Positions 1 through 7,211 of a stretch of 64,000 nt of DNA are shown here, one piece after another (within the stretch, counting starts at the first letter, position 1; each line of letters opens with the position of its first letter). A program made the position numbers and the translations under genes. The DNA comes from Bacteroidales bacterium (GTDB taxonomy: Bacteria; Bacteroidota; Bacteroidia; Bacteroidales; UBA932): positions 310,001-374,000 of the forward strand of contig SUYN01000001.1 in the NCBI GenBank assembly GCA_015060405.1. Direction: 5' to 3'. The notes under the pieces were generated by a model that saw only the letters and a list, made by a program, of their open reading frames with translations, searched no databases and was not told the DNA's origin.

Positions 1-208
1 CCTTGATCATGGAGGCAGTCTTGTGCTCATTGAACTTATGATGGGACTCCAGACGGCCCTTGATCTCATAATGCTTGAGGAGTACAGAACTCGTCCTCGT
101 GTCCTCGGCAAGAATCAGGTCCGCTTCCTTCAGAACTCTTATCGCCCTGAAGGTCATATCTTCCAGATTGCCGACAGGAGTCGGCACTATATAAAGAATT
201 CCCGCCAT
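1..208 (-). CDS. rsmI: 16S rRNA (cytidine1402-2'-O)-methyltransferase RsmI, 5' part only
   Basis: The reverse strand from 208 reads through the window edge without a stop, giving the first 69 residues. It opens MAGILYIVPTPVGNLEDMT and continues with LAEDTRTSSVLLKHY and SHHKFNEHK. These are the hallmark N-terminal motifs of RsmI, which 2'-O-methylates C1402 of 16S rRNA with SAM. The ATG at 206-208 directly precedes the conserved start. The gene lies 5 bases after the acidic protein at 214-1056 and is probably cotranscribed with it. The rest of the protein lies outside the window. Confidence 0.93.
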   Translation of the reverse strand, partial: MAGILYIVPTPVGNLEDMTFRAIRVLKEADLILAEDTRTSSVLLKHYEIKGRLESHHKFNEHKTASMIK

Positions 209-213
209 CTGAA

Positions 214-1056
214 TTATCTCACTTTACGGCGTACTGCCATCATGAAGCGATACACTATCTCGGAATTCAGATCCCACTCCGGGAAGTCATTGCGGAGGTA
301 CGCCACCACATCGTCAAGAGAGGCCATCTGATTGATCTTTGTAAGTGACTCCTGGAAGGTCATAGGGTCTTCTCTGAAGAGTCCGTTAATGAACAATACC
401 CTGTCGTTCAATGAAATGGCGCTCCTTATGTCCTTGACCTGCGAGCCTGGCATATCCTTCCTCCACGCCTGCTGGGCTGCCATCGCATCATTCACCGTCG
501 GTCTTGCAGCACTTTCCGCCTTCTCCGCAACGGTCACGGCCACGGGCTCTGCCACAAGGTCCGGCACCGGTTCAGTGACAGGTTCAGGGTCAGCGACAGG
601 TTCAGGTTCAGCGACAGGTTCAGGTTCAGGCTCAGACACCGTCTCCGGAACCTGCTCATGCTCTTCCACCTGCTCTGACACCGGTTCTTCTGCCGGTTCT
701 ATCACGGTTTCTTCTGCAGGCTCTGTCATGGTTTCCTCAGCCGTCTCTGTCATGGTTTCCTCAGCCGTCTCTGCAACGGGTTCTTCTGCGGGTTCTTCAT
801 CGACGAACGGAAGGTCGTCTGAAGGAAGGTCCTCCAGAGGAAGATCCTCTACAGTTTCCGGCACAAGCTCCCCGACTGCCTGTCCGGCCGCCACTGTCTC
901 TTCGATTTCAAGATCGATGGAATCGGCTTCAAACTCTTCAGGATCCACCGCCTGCTGCAATTCGGCCATCTTGGCATCCAGTCTCTCAAGCTGTACTCTG
1001 ATCGAAGCCATCATGGACTTGATTTCAGATAAAATCTGCTGCTCCTTATTTTCCAT
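214..1056 (-). CDS. Acidic Glu/Pro-repeat protein of unknown function
   Basis: A 280-residue protein in three parts. Residues about 1-40 form a likely coiled coil (many Glu, Lys and Leu). Residues about 45-190 are a long acidic linker of degenerate repeats such as EPAEETV, ETAEETM and EPEPVA. The C-terminal 75 residues are compact and contain SLNDRVLFINGLF and NDFPEWDL. I recall this C-terminal type as conserved in Bacteroidales hypothetical proteins, but I cannot name a function. No signal peptide or membrane segment is visible. It is followed after 5 bases by rsmI and is divergent from tdk. The acidic linker resembles the spacer of TolA- or FtsY-like proteins only in composition. Confidence 0.8.
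   Translation of the reverse strand: MENKEQQILSEIKSMMASIRVQLERLDAKMAELQQAVDPEEFEADSIDLEIEETVAAGQAVGELVPETVEDLPLEDLPSDDLPFVDEEPAEEPVAETAEETMTETAEETMTEPAEETVIEPAEEPVSEQVEEHEQVPETVSEPEPEPVAEPEPVADPEPVTEPVPDLVAEPVAVTVAEKAESAARPTVNDAMAAQQAWRKDMPGSQVKDIRSAISLNDRVLFINGLFREDPMTFQESLTKINQMASLDDVVAYLRNDFPEWDLNSEIVYRFMMAVRRKVR
560..790. repeat. Degenerate tandem repeat encoding the acidic linker
   Basis: On the plus strand, units such as ggttcaggttcagcgaca and the near-identical pair tctgtcatggtttcctcagc follow each other. They encode the EPxPVA and ETAEETMT blocks of the protein at 214-1056. The copies are close enough at DNA level that the number of units could vary between strains. Confidence 0.7.
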
Positions 1057-1071
1057 AAAGCAATATTTGAC

Positions 1072-1079
1072 TATATTTG
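1072..1079 (+). promoter_or_regulatory. Candidate -7 box for tdk
   Basis: TATATTTG matches the Bacteroidota -7 consensus TAnnTTTG and lies 60 bases before the tdk start. No clear TTTG is present at the usual upstream spacing, so the assignment is weak. Confidence 0.4.
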
Positions 1080-1139
1080 CGTTCCCCTTTGGAAGGGCTG
1101 TGATTATTTTACGAAGAAGTTAACATACAAAGTAAGGAA

Positions 1140-1706
1140 ATGTTTTTAGAAAACGCAAAAAAAGCAGGTTCTATTGAGGTCATCTGCGGTTCCATGTTCT
1201 CGGGAAAGACCGAGGAGCTCATCAGAAGGATGAAAAGGGCACAGTTTGCAAAGCTTAACATAAAGATCTTCAAGCCTTGCATAGACGTCCGCTATTCAGA
1301 AGACGAGGTTGTGTCACACGACTGTCACAGCATTCCGTCCACACCGATAGATTCGGCTGCAAAGATGCTGGACATTTCCGATTCTGTGGATGTGATCGGT
1401 ATCGACGAGGCACAGTTCTTTGACGAGAGCATCGTGGATGTGGTCCAGGCCCTTGCAAACAAAGGCATCAGAGTCATCATCGCAGGTCTTGACACCGACT
1501 TCATGGGCAAGCCTTTCGGTCCGATGCCGGCCCTTATGGCTGTAGCCGAGGACATTCAGAAAGTACACGCGATATGCGTGAAATGCGGAAGCCCGGCGAA
1601 CCATTCACACCGTCTTTCCAAGAGCGACCAGCTCGTAGTGCTCGGAGAAAAGGACATATACGAGCCTCTTTGCAGACACTGCTACAACGAGGCGATGAAG
1701 AAATAA
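1140..1706 (+). CDS. tdk: Thymidine kinase, type II
   Basis: Phosphorylates thymidine with ATP in the pyrimidine salvage pathway in the cytoplasm. The 188 residues match the usual type II length. The P-loop GSMFSGKT is at residues 17-24, and the DEAQFF motif with the catalytic Glu is at 89-94. A C-terminal zinc-binding lasso follows, with CVKC and CRHC pairs. The gene is divergent from the acidic protein gene and ends at a strong bidirectional hairpin terminator. The ATG at 1140 gives the usual short N terminus before the P-loop. Nothing unusual is seen. Confidence 0.97.
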   Translation: MFLENAKKAGSIEVICGSMFSGKTEELIRRMKRAQFAKLNIKIFKPCIDVRYSEDEVVSHDCHSIPSTPIDSAAKMLDISDSVDVIGIDEAQFFDESIVDVVQALANKGIRVIIAGLDTDFMGKPFGPMPALMAVAEDIQKVHAICVKCGSPANHSHRLSKSDQLVVLGEKDIYEPLCRHCYNEAMKK

Positions 1707-1720
1707 GCCACCAGATACAG

Positions 1721-1753
1721 AACACCCTCCCGTCACAATGCCGGGAGGGTGTT
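1721..1753. terminator. Bidirectional hairpin between tdk and the TSCPD gene
   Basis: A perfect 12-bp stem (1721-1732 with 1742-1753) encloses a 9-base loop. T-rich sequence follows on the plus side. It lies 15 bases after the tdk stop and just before the stop of the convergent TSCPD gene, so it can serve both. Confidence 0.85.
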
Positions 1754-1756
1754 TCA

Positions 1757-2131
1757 TTAAAGTTCCTTCAGTATTCTTGCAAGCTGGTCAGGACAGGAAG
1801 TTCCGCGCTTGCCGCAGGTGATGCCGTCTAGCCTCCTGATCGCCTCCTCGACCGTCATATCCTTTATCAAGGCTCCGATGCCCTTTGCATTTCCTTCGCA
1901 TCCTCTGGTGTAGACCACCGACAGGATGACACCGTCGCGTATCTGAATGTCAATCTGTTTCGAACACACCTTTGCGCTTGGAGCCGCAGTCACATATCTC
2001 ACTCCGTCCACAAGTTCGTCCTTGATAATGCTGTAATCATTTCCATCAGGAGCCGCTGCTGTCTGCTCCTGAGCCATTGCCGTAATACTCATAAGTACGA
2101 AAGCCATTAAAACAAGTATTCTTTTCATCAT
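1757..2131 (-). CDS. TSCPD domain protein with signal peptide
   Basis: A 124-residue protein. A typical N-terminal signal peptide (MMKRILVLMAFVLMSITAMA, cleaved after AMA-QEQ) is followed by a TSCPD domain. The domain carries the glycine-rich RGCEGNAKGIGALI segment and the name motif TSCPDQLA near the C terminus, next to another cysteine (GITCGKRG). The same fold occurs fused to ribonucleotide reductases and as small stand-alone proteins (TIGR03905-like). The biochemical role of the stand-alone form is not known to me. A secreted TSCPD protein is somewhat odd because family members are usually cytoplasmic. It lies 23 bases downstream of the small basic protein gene, probably in one transcript. 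Confidence 0.85.
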   Translation of the reverse strand: MMKRILVLMAFVLMSITAMAQEQTAAAPDGNDYSIIKDELVDGVRYVTAAPSAKVCSKQIDIQIRDGVILSVVYTRGCEGNAKGIGALIKDMTVEEAIRRLDGITCGKRGTSCPDQLARILKEL

Positions 2132-2154
2132 ATCATCATGTTATAACTTCCAAA

Positions 2155-2391
2155 TCAGAACAAGGTCGGATGGTTGTCATCCAGTTCCTTGAGGATCTTC
2201 TCCATTATCGCCTCCCTGTACAGAGCAGCCTTCGTGCTCACACGGAACTTCGCACAATACTGCTCAATGGCAGCCATCTCGCTGTCATTCAGATTTATGA
2301 CCTGCCGATGCTTCCGCACCAGAGAAGCCTTCTGCTTCTTCAGATATTCAGGGTCCACCCCTTTCAGGCTTTTCTTCTTCTTTCCCGCCAC
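2155..2391 (-). CDS. Small conserved basic protein, possible ribbon-helix-helix
   Basis: A 78-residue protein beginning with a Lys-rich tail (GKKKKSLKG). A segment VINLNDSEMAAIEQYCAKF and a helical RVSTKAALYREAIMEKIL follow, ending in DNHPTLF. A strand followed by two helices is reminiscent of ribbon-helix-helix DNA-binding proteins, but this is inference. I recall proteins with this DNHPTLF ending as common in Bacteroidales. The frame starts at GTG (2389-2391) with no upstream in-frame ATG. It is probably cotranscribed with the TSCPD gene. Confidence 0.75.
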   Translation of the reverse strand: MAGKKKKSLKGVDPEYLKKQKASLVRKHRQVINLNDSEMAAIEQYCAKFRVSTKAALYREAIMEKILKELDDNHPTLF

Positions 2392-2429
2392 AACGATGAT
2401 CGATTAAATTGATAAATGATAAATCCCGA

Positions 2430-2437
2430 CAAAGTTA
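2430..2437 (-). promoter_or_regulatory. Candidate -7 box for the small basic protein operon
   Basis: On the minus strand this reads TAACTTTG, matching TAnnTTTG, 39 bases upstream of the GTG start. No obvious -33 element was seen. Confidence 0.5.
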
Positions 2438-2523
2438 GCATTTTATTGTATATAATTCACCTTTGCAAAGCTATAATCATTGTCATTACCCCCACACATT
2501 GTAGAGATCCAGTTCCAGTGAAG

Positions 2524-2559
2524 AGCTGTGTCACTATTTCGCAATTATTTGTTACAGCT
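2524..2559. repeat. 36-bp palindromic element, copy A
   Basis: Arms AGCTGTGTCAC and GTTACAGCT flank a 16-base AT-rich centre. The same layout recurs at 2597-2632 and 62222-62257, always 36 bases long with the same arms. Its function is unknown. It is downstream of the SGNH hydrolase stop. Confidence 0.7.
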
Positions 2560-2596
2560 CTTGCGAGTTCACTGTAAAAACACTGGTTTCGCGCAC

Positions 2597-2632
2597 AGCT
2601 GTGACACTTTTTAGTCTAAAACTGTCACAGCT
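2597..2632. repeat. 36-bp palindromic element, copy B
   Basis: Arms AGCTGTGACAC and GTCACAGCT enclose 16 bases (the outer ten bases on each side are perfectly complementary). It is 73 bases from copy A, start to start, and lies 67 bases beyond the SGNH hydrolase stop on the transcript side. It could fold as an RNA hairpin or be a protein-binding site. Confidence 0.7.
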
Positions 2633-2699
2633 CTCCATTCGCCGTAAGCTACCGGCCTGAAAGAGCGACAGACGCACCCTGAAGCAGACAATGCGCATC

Positions 2700-3791
2700 C
2701 TATCTGATTCCGTACTTGCGGAGGATCTTCAGGATCTTCGGGGAGATGCTCTCGAGCATATAGGTGAAGCCGAGGTCCGTCGGGTGGGAGCCGTCTGAGG
2801 TGGCGATGTGGCCGTCACCGAGGAAGTCGTCTGACGGAAGGAAGTATATATGCTTGTCTGTCTTCATCCTTTCGCGGATCTCCTCTTCGGCTGCCGCCTG
2901 CTTGCGGGACTCGAAGTCTTCCCTCCAGGTGTCGAAGTTGCGGCTTTCGCGACGCTCTGTCTGCATAAATATGAGAGGAACGTCAGGATGGGCTGCGCGG
3001 ATTATGTCTACAAAGGTGTCGAAATCTTCGTGAATTATTTCTGCTGACGGGTTGGAGAAGGCGTCAAAGATGAAGGCGTCGACATCCTTGATGTCAGCAA
3101 GGTACCGGGCGTACTCCTTCTGAAGCTTTGACTTGCCGCTGAAACCGAGGTTGAAGGTGTAGAAGCCGTTGTCACGGCCGAATCTTGCCGCATAGCTCAT
3201 TCCCGGACGTGAAGCAGCAAGACCGTGGGTCACGCTTGAGCCCTTGACCACGATACGGTACTTGAACGGATTCTCGACAGGTTCCACATAGGATCCCTCT
3301 TCTACTCCGATGAAAAGCGAATCGAGGCTGTCAAACAGCGGAAGATAAAGGAGACACTCCTTTCTGCCCGGAGCCATAGACTTTACTATTGTTCCTTCGT
3401 GCTGATCGTAAGCCGGTCCCTTACTCATATTTGGTCTTCCGACTCCTGCAAAGACCCATTCGCCGTCCTTCTTTATATAAAGGTCAAGACCTTTCTGAGC
3501 AATGGCTGTCATGTTTTCGGCTGCATTTTTCGCAGAGGTCTGCCATCTTGCCTTGATTATCGGACTGTCTGTCGCAAAGAGCACTGCAAGACCTGTGGAG
3601 TGGCAGGCATATTCCTCGATAACCTTGTCGTTGAACTTATAGGCGGCAGTGTCGATTCTTGTGAAATCTTTCGTGGTCGGGATCGCCTTACCTATCACAT
3701 TAAGTTCAGCTGCATTGAAATAACGGATCTCCTGCGCACCAAGGGACAGGAAAACAAGCATTGCCAGAGCGGCAGTCAGAATCTTTTTCAT
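2700..3791 (-). CDS. Secreted SGNH/GDSL-type hydrolase
   Basis: A 363-residue protein with a signal peptide cleaved near SLGAQ-EIRYF. An N-terminal beta-rich domain (about 25-170, with the LDLYIKKDGEW segment) resembles the jelly-roll domain that precedes Lipase_GDSL_3 catalytic domains. The catalytic domain starts at GSSVTHG (184-190), with Ser186 as likely nucleophile, and ends with DGSHPTDLGF, which carries the Asp and His of the triad. Such enzymes usually deacylate sugars or peptidoglycan in the periplasm or at the surface. The substrate here cannot be read from sequence. It is transcribed away from the protease island and stands alone. Confidence 0.85.
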   Translation of the reverse strand: MKKILTAALAMLVFLSLGAQEIRYFNAAELNVIGKAIPTTKDFTRIDTAAYKFNDKVIEEYACHSTGLAVLFATDSPIIKARWQTSAKNAAENMTAIAQKGLDLYIKKDGEWVFAGVGRPNMSKGPAYDQHEGTIVKSMAPGRKECLLYLPLFDSLDSLFIGVEEGSYVEPVENPFKYRIVVKGSSVTHGLAASRPGMSYAARFGRDNGFYTFNLGFSGKSKLQKEYARYLADIKDVDAFIFDAFSNPSAEIIHEDFDTFVDIIRAAHPDVPLIFMQTERRESRNFDTWREDFESRKQAAAEEEIRERMKTDKHIYFLPSDDFLGDGHIATSDGSHPTDLGFTYMLESISPKILKILRKYGIR

Positions 3792-3812
3792 ATATGTTCG
3801 ATTTGTTCAGGG

Positions 3813-3820
3813 CAAAGATA
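3813..3820 (-). promoter_or_regulatory. Candidate -7 box for the SGNH hydrolase
   Basis: Minus strand TATCTTTG is a perfect TAnnTTTG match 21 bases upstream of the start at 3791. A CAAG/CAAGT stretch 23-30 bases further upstream could be a weak -33 element. Confidence 0.55.
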
Positions 3821-3831
3821 AAGAAATTAGT

Positions 3832-3839
3832 TAGATTTG
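3832..3839 (+). promoter_or_regulatory. Candidate -7 box for the degraded protease/lipoprotein unit
   Basis: TAGATTTG matches TAnnTTTG and points into the truncated protease and the intact lipoprotein. The same TTAGATTTGCA string recurs at 7180-7190 before the C-S lyase gene. No good -33 match is visible. Confidence 0.4.
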
Positions 3840-3884
3840 CATCAAGACCAAGTATACCGAGAATCGGACAGGAAGCATTTTTCA

Positions 3885-4529
3885 TAATTTTTTATTACCT
3901 TGCGAGCGAAATCCACAATTCAATAATTTATCCTGCTTATGAAACGACCCGACACACCAATCTTGATTGGAATGATATAATAGATCATACAGGATCTCAC
4001 GGGGATACCTGCAGTATCTGTGTACAGTGCGGGCTACTGACACGTCAAATTGGACATTATTGCCGTGCCTCATATGCAATCGGCAAAACAGTAGCTGCGC
4101 CTTACGTTGAATTCATACGTGATCTAGGCTATTTCGGCATTCATTACGATGACTATGCATTTCAACCTATTATAGAGAGCATCAACAACAATCATCCGTG
4201 CATAATATCCGGTTTTAGAGGGAATAGCGGGCACACATGGATTATTGATGGATATTATGAGAGAACTACCATTTCAAATACATATATGGTTTCCGGACTA
4301 ACCCGAGAACTTTATAGAGTAACGAAAGACATTGACACATATTTCCATTTTTAATTATGGATGGGGAGACGGTTCTGAGGTATATGTGCTTTCCAACCGA
4401 ATCCGTCACACCTCTGATGAACCATTTTCAGGGGACGGAGATGTAATTACAAATCCTATAACTATATTTGATAACGGATTTAACGATATTATGATACTGG
4501 TAACTAATCTTAAACCCTTGGAGGAATAA
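3885..4529 (+). pseudogene. Truncated and frameshifted C10 (streptopain-type) protease
   Basis: From about 3885 the translation aligns with residues from about 182 onward of the intact C10 protease at 5312-6487 (for example LDWNDIIDHTG against LDWENLTSHTG). The signal peptide, propeptide and catalytic Cys are missing. The catalytic His region (NSGHTWIIDGYY) is present. At 4348-4352 there are five T where the intact copy has four. The extra base shifts the frame and creates a stop at once, splitting off the FNYGWGDGSE... C-terminal part (continued in another frame to 4529). It cannot make an active protease. It is followed 4 bases later by an intact lipoprotein gene, exactly as in the intact copy. 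Confidence 0.9.
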
Positions 4530-4533
4530 TGCT

Positions 4534-5154
4534 ATGAAACAAATTTGGCTGGTATTATCATTATTTATGATGATTGGTTGCTCAAAACCAGACGCAGGCA
4601 TAGTAGACTCAGGTACACTTGACACTCTCGGAACCGAGAATACTGAGAATTCTGAATCTGATAGCGAACAGAAGCAAGACGAACAGGAGGAAAAGGGAGA
4701 AAACCTCATTGAAATAAACGAATTATCCGGTTGGTATATAATAGACGAAGAATATTATAACTCTTGGGACAATCTACCAGGTGCATCCGGGCCATGGTAC
4801 TCGGAATTATATGTCTATGTAGATGAAGACACTTGTCAGCTTTACTGCCACATAGACGTACTTGAAGGAGTTGTAAATATCGAGCCTGATTATTATATCA
4901 GAATAACAAGGGAAGAGCCTTGGTATCTATACTATCAAGATCAGACGATAAACACGAATTTCTGGGAAGCAGGAGGAACCTACAATGTAATTTCTGGCTC
5001 AGATGATTCGATATCTTTTGAATTAGACTCAAAAAGAAAAGGACTGTTTATCAGATCAAGTAACACAGAGTTGCACTCTTTATTTGAAAATACAGAGTAC
5101 GATATGGCCCCGGAAGAGGTAGTCCCCTTTTTATTCGAACAAGCTGATTACTAA
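4534..5154 (+). CDS. Lipoprotein paired with C10 protease (copy 1)
   Basis: A 206-residue lipoprotein whose lipobox MMIGC puts the lipidated Cys near residue 16. A Glu/Ser/Asp-rich linker (about 20-65) is followed by a compact domain rich in Tyr and Trp (GWYIIDEEYY, ASGPWYSELYVYVDED, CQLYCHIDV). It is paralogous to the protein at 6492-7082: GPW, YVDE, CQLY, TNxW and LFEN recur in the same order. Each lies 4 bases after a C10 protease gene. In B. fragilis, C10 proteases are known to sit beside small inhibitors, so an inhibitor or immunity-like role is plausible but inferred. The frame is intact although its own protease is broken. Confidence 0.8.
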   Translation: MKQIWLVLSLFMMIGCSKPDAGIVDSGTLDTLGTENTENSESDSEQKQDEQEEKGENLIEINELSGWYIIDEEYYNSWDNLPGASGPWYSELYVYVDEDTCQLYCHIDVLEGVVNIEPDYYIRITREEPWYLYYQDQTINTNFWEAGGTYNVISGSDDSISFELDSKRKGLFIRSSNTELHSLFENTEYDMAPEEVVPFLFEQADY

Positions 5155-5245
5155 ACTGAATTTCAACCTCAAAATTCCAGATGAAAATATATGACTCCTC
5201 AATTTTAAACAGTTTCTAAAAAAAGTAGATATTACCTGGCAGAAA

Positions 5246-5277
5246 TTTGTATTTTAGACGCCATGTATATATATTTG
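5246..5277 (+). promoter_or_regulatory. Promoter for the C10 protease and its lipoprotein
   Basis: TTTG at 5246-5249 and TATATTTG at 5270-5277 are separated by 20 bases, a full match to the Bacteroidota -33/-7 promoter. It lies 35 bases before the protease ATG at 5312. Confidence 0.75.
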
Positions 5278-5311
5278 TAGCAACTGCCTTAATTATTAAC
5301 ATCTTAGACTT

Positions 5312-6487
5312 ATGAAACGCATCACCCTCATTCTGATGTTTCTCGCGTGTTTCATCCAGTGCACAACCGAGAAACCCGAAATTATTACTTCTACAATTGT
5401 CAATAGAGAAGATTTATTCGATTATGCATTATCTGTACGAAATGACTTCTATCCTAAACTGATGACAAAGTCATCTTGGAATAACAGCCAACAATATTTG
5501 TATGCCAATGAGGAGATGGACACTTCAGCAACTGTAATTGATTTCGGAGATAATGAAGGTTTCGTAGTTCTGTCAAACGACAACAATACACCATTGGTTA
5601 TTGCCGGAGAAGGAAGCTTCGAAGAATATATGGACAACCCTGGAATGAGAGTCCTAATGATTGAGTCTTTGTCACAGCAAACAGGTTTCGACCCTAGTGT
5701 CCCAACTTCATTATTGACAATACCCACTTCGATTATAACGGATACCCTTGTTGCTCCCATGGTTAGTGTCAGATGGCATCAAGGTGCCCCTTTCGGTATT
5801 TTCGCTCCTAATTATCTAGCTGGATGCACACCTATAGCAATAGCTCAGGTCATGGCATACTATCAATATCCAAATGAATTGAGTTTAACTTATCCGAATG
5901 TGGCAATACAGCAGATAACACTAGATTGGGAGAATCTCACAAGTCATACCGGGTATCACGGAAACACTTGTGATATATGCTTGCAGTGTGCATATTTAGC
6001 GCGTCAAATAGGTCATATATGTGAAGCCTCTTATGGTTCTGGGGGTACTGGGGCATGGCCAGAAGTAGTGTATTTGAACTCATTAGGATATTCCGGTATC
6101 CAATATGACGACTATTCATTTTCATCTATTATTGGGAGCTTAAACAAACAATACCCCTGCATAATTTCAGGGTTTAATAATAATAGTGGTCATACTTGGG
6201 TTATTGATGGGTATTATGAAAAAACGACAATTTCAAATATTTTTATGGTTGCCGGACTTGATAGGGAACTATTTATGGTAACTAAAGACATTGATACATA
6301 CATGCATTTTAATTACGGCTGGGGATCCGGTTCAGATATATTTGTCCTCTCCAATCGTATAAGACACTCATCTCATGAACCATTCACGGGAGATGGTGAC
6401 AATATCACCAATCCTATAACAATGTTCAACGATAGATATAACGATGTTCAGATGTTAGTAACTGAAGTTAAACCAATGAAGGAATAA
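5312..6487 (+). CDS. C10 family cysteine protease (streptopain/SpeB type)
   Basis: A 391-residue secreted protease. The N terminus is a signal sequence with a possible lipobox ending at Cys17 (FIQC). A propeptide domain of the Spi/inhibitor I69 type follows (about 30-120, with VIDFGDNEGFVVLSND). The mature enzyme has Cys172 in GCTPIAIAQVMAYY, His294 in NSGHTWVIDGYY, and Asn334/Trp337 in FNYGWGSGSD, in the order expected for C10 peptidases. Such enzymes cleave host or competitor proteins outside the cell and are activated by removal of the propeptide. It has its own promoter and is coupled to the lipoprotein 4 bases downstream. The region is visibly more AT-rich than its surroundings, which suggests acquisition by transfer. 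Confidence 0.93.
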   Translation: MKRITLILMFLACFIQCTTEKPEIITSTIVNREDLFDYALSVRNDFYPKLMTKSSWNNSQQYLYANEEMDTSATVIDFGDNEGFVVLSNDNNTPLVIAGEGSFEEYMDNPGMRVLMIESLSQQTGFDPSVPTSLLTIPTSIITDTLVAPMVSVRWHQGAPFGIFAPNYLAGCTPIAIAQVMAYYQYPNELSLTYPNVAIQQITLDWENLTSHTGYHGNTCDICLQCAYLARQIGHICEASYGSGGTGAWPEVVYLNSLGYSGIQYDDYSFSSIIGSLNKQYPCIISGFNNNSGHTWVIDGYYEKTTISNIFMVAGLDRELFMVTKDIDTYMHFNYGWGSGSDIFVLSNRIRHSSHEPFTGDGDNITNPITMFNDRYNDVQMLVTEVKPMKE

Positions 6488-6491
6488 AGCC

Positions 6492-7082
6492 ATGAAAAAG
6501 GAATTATTATTATCAATTTTGATAATCATATTGGGATGTTCAAAACCCGAAATCATTATCCCCGATGGTCCGGAGTCAAGACCTGTAGAAAAGGCCGAAA
6601 CAAGCGACGAGCAGACTGATGCCGAAGAGCCGTTTGAACTGCACGGCTGGTATAAGATGGGAGTGGAGTTCTACAATAAATCGGATAATCCGCCTTCCGC
6701 AGCAGGCCCATGGCAGATATATAAGTATCTTTATGTAGACGAAACTGCCTGTCAGCTTTACTTCTATGTGGACATCTTTACAGAATATTGGAATGCAGAT
6801 GTTCCTCCTTATTATTGTTTCACGATGACGGATGCCGGTTCATGGTATGTCAATCTTCAGAGCCAGTCGGTAGAGACCAACATCTGGGGAGAAGAAAAGA
6901 CATATGAAATCATTTCATCTTCCAAGGAAACACTTTACATCGGGCTGGATGAAAAGAAGATGGGCAAGTTGGTCAGGTCAAATGATGAAGCCCGTCATGC
7001 TTTGTTTGAGAACGCGACTCCAATGACAGCTGATGAGGTCCATGTTTTTCTGAATGGTCTGTATTCCGACAGTCTGGAATAA
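6492..7082 (+). CDS. Lipoprotein paired with C10 protease (copy 2)
   Basis: A 196-residue paralogue of the protein at 4534-5154. The lipobox IILGC near residue 16 is followed by an acidic linker and a Tyr/Trp-rich domain (AAGPWQIYKYLYVDET, CQLYFYVDI, TNIWGEEKTYEI, LFENATPMTADEV). It starts 4 bases after the protease stop, so translation is probably coupled, and it ends at a strong terminator. The first 80 bases or so are AT-rich like the protease, while the rest has the composition of the wider chromosome. That points to recombination inside the gene. A role as inhibitor, chaperone or self-protection factor of the protease is inferred from pairing only. Confidence 0.82.
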   Translation: MKKELLLSILIIILGCSKPEIIIPDGPESRPVEKAETSDEQTDAEEPFELHGWYKMGVEFYNKSDNPPSAAGPWQIYKYLYVDETACQLYFYVDIFTEYWNADVPPYYCFTMTDAGSWYVNLQSQSVETNIWGEEKTYEIISSSKETLYIGLDEKKMGKLVRSNDEARHALFENATPMTADEVHVFLNGLYSDSLE

Positions 7083-7103
7083 ACCTTTAGAGGCAGATAC
7101 GGA

Positions 7104-7144
7104 AGAGAACTCTCAAAGTCTTTATTGGCTTGGGAGTTCTCTTT
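7104..7144 (+). terminator. Terminator after the protease/lipoprotein operon
   Basis: AAGAGAACTC at 7104-7113 pairs with GAGTTCTCTT at 7135-7144. Four more pairs extend the stem inward (one G-U). TT and a T-rich stretch follow. Confidence 0.8.
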
Positions 7145-7180
7145 TGCTTGTGGAACAGCCCGAAAAACCAGTAAAATCGT

Positions 7181-7188
7181 TAGATTTG
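7181..7188 (+). promoter_or_regulatory. Candidate -7 box for the C-S lyase gene
   Basis: TAGATTTG matches TAnnTTTG, 23 bases before the ATG at 7212. No -33 TTTG at the usual spacing. Confidence 0.5.
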
Positions 7189-7211
7189 CACCGGATTAAG
7201 AGAACACGGAG

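Larger units (their letters stand above)
2392..2699. other. 308-base intergenic region with two palindromic elements
   Basis: No open frame of substance is seen. It contains a -7 box for the gene at 2391 (2430-2437) and two copies of a 36-bp palindrome (2524-2559 and 2597-2632). The first copy is nested inside an outer inverted repeat, CCAGTG at 2515-2520 and CACTGG at 2581-2586. The rest, 2633-2699, shows nothing recognisable. Confidence 0.8.

Noticed and set aside
332..1123. Plus-strand open frame of 263 codons rich in Ser, Thr and Gly
   Set aside because: It is the antisense shadow of the acidic repeat protein. The composition follows from reading Glu/Pro repeats backward, and there is no start context.
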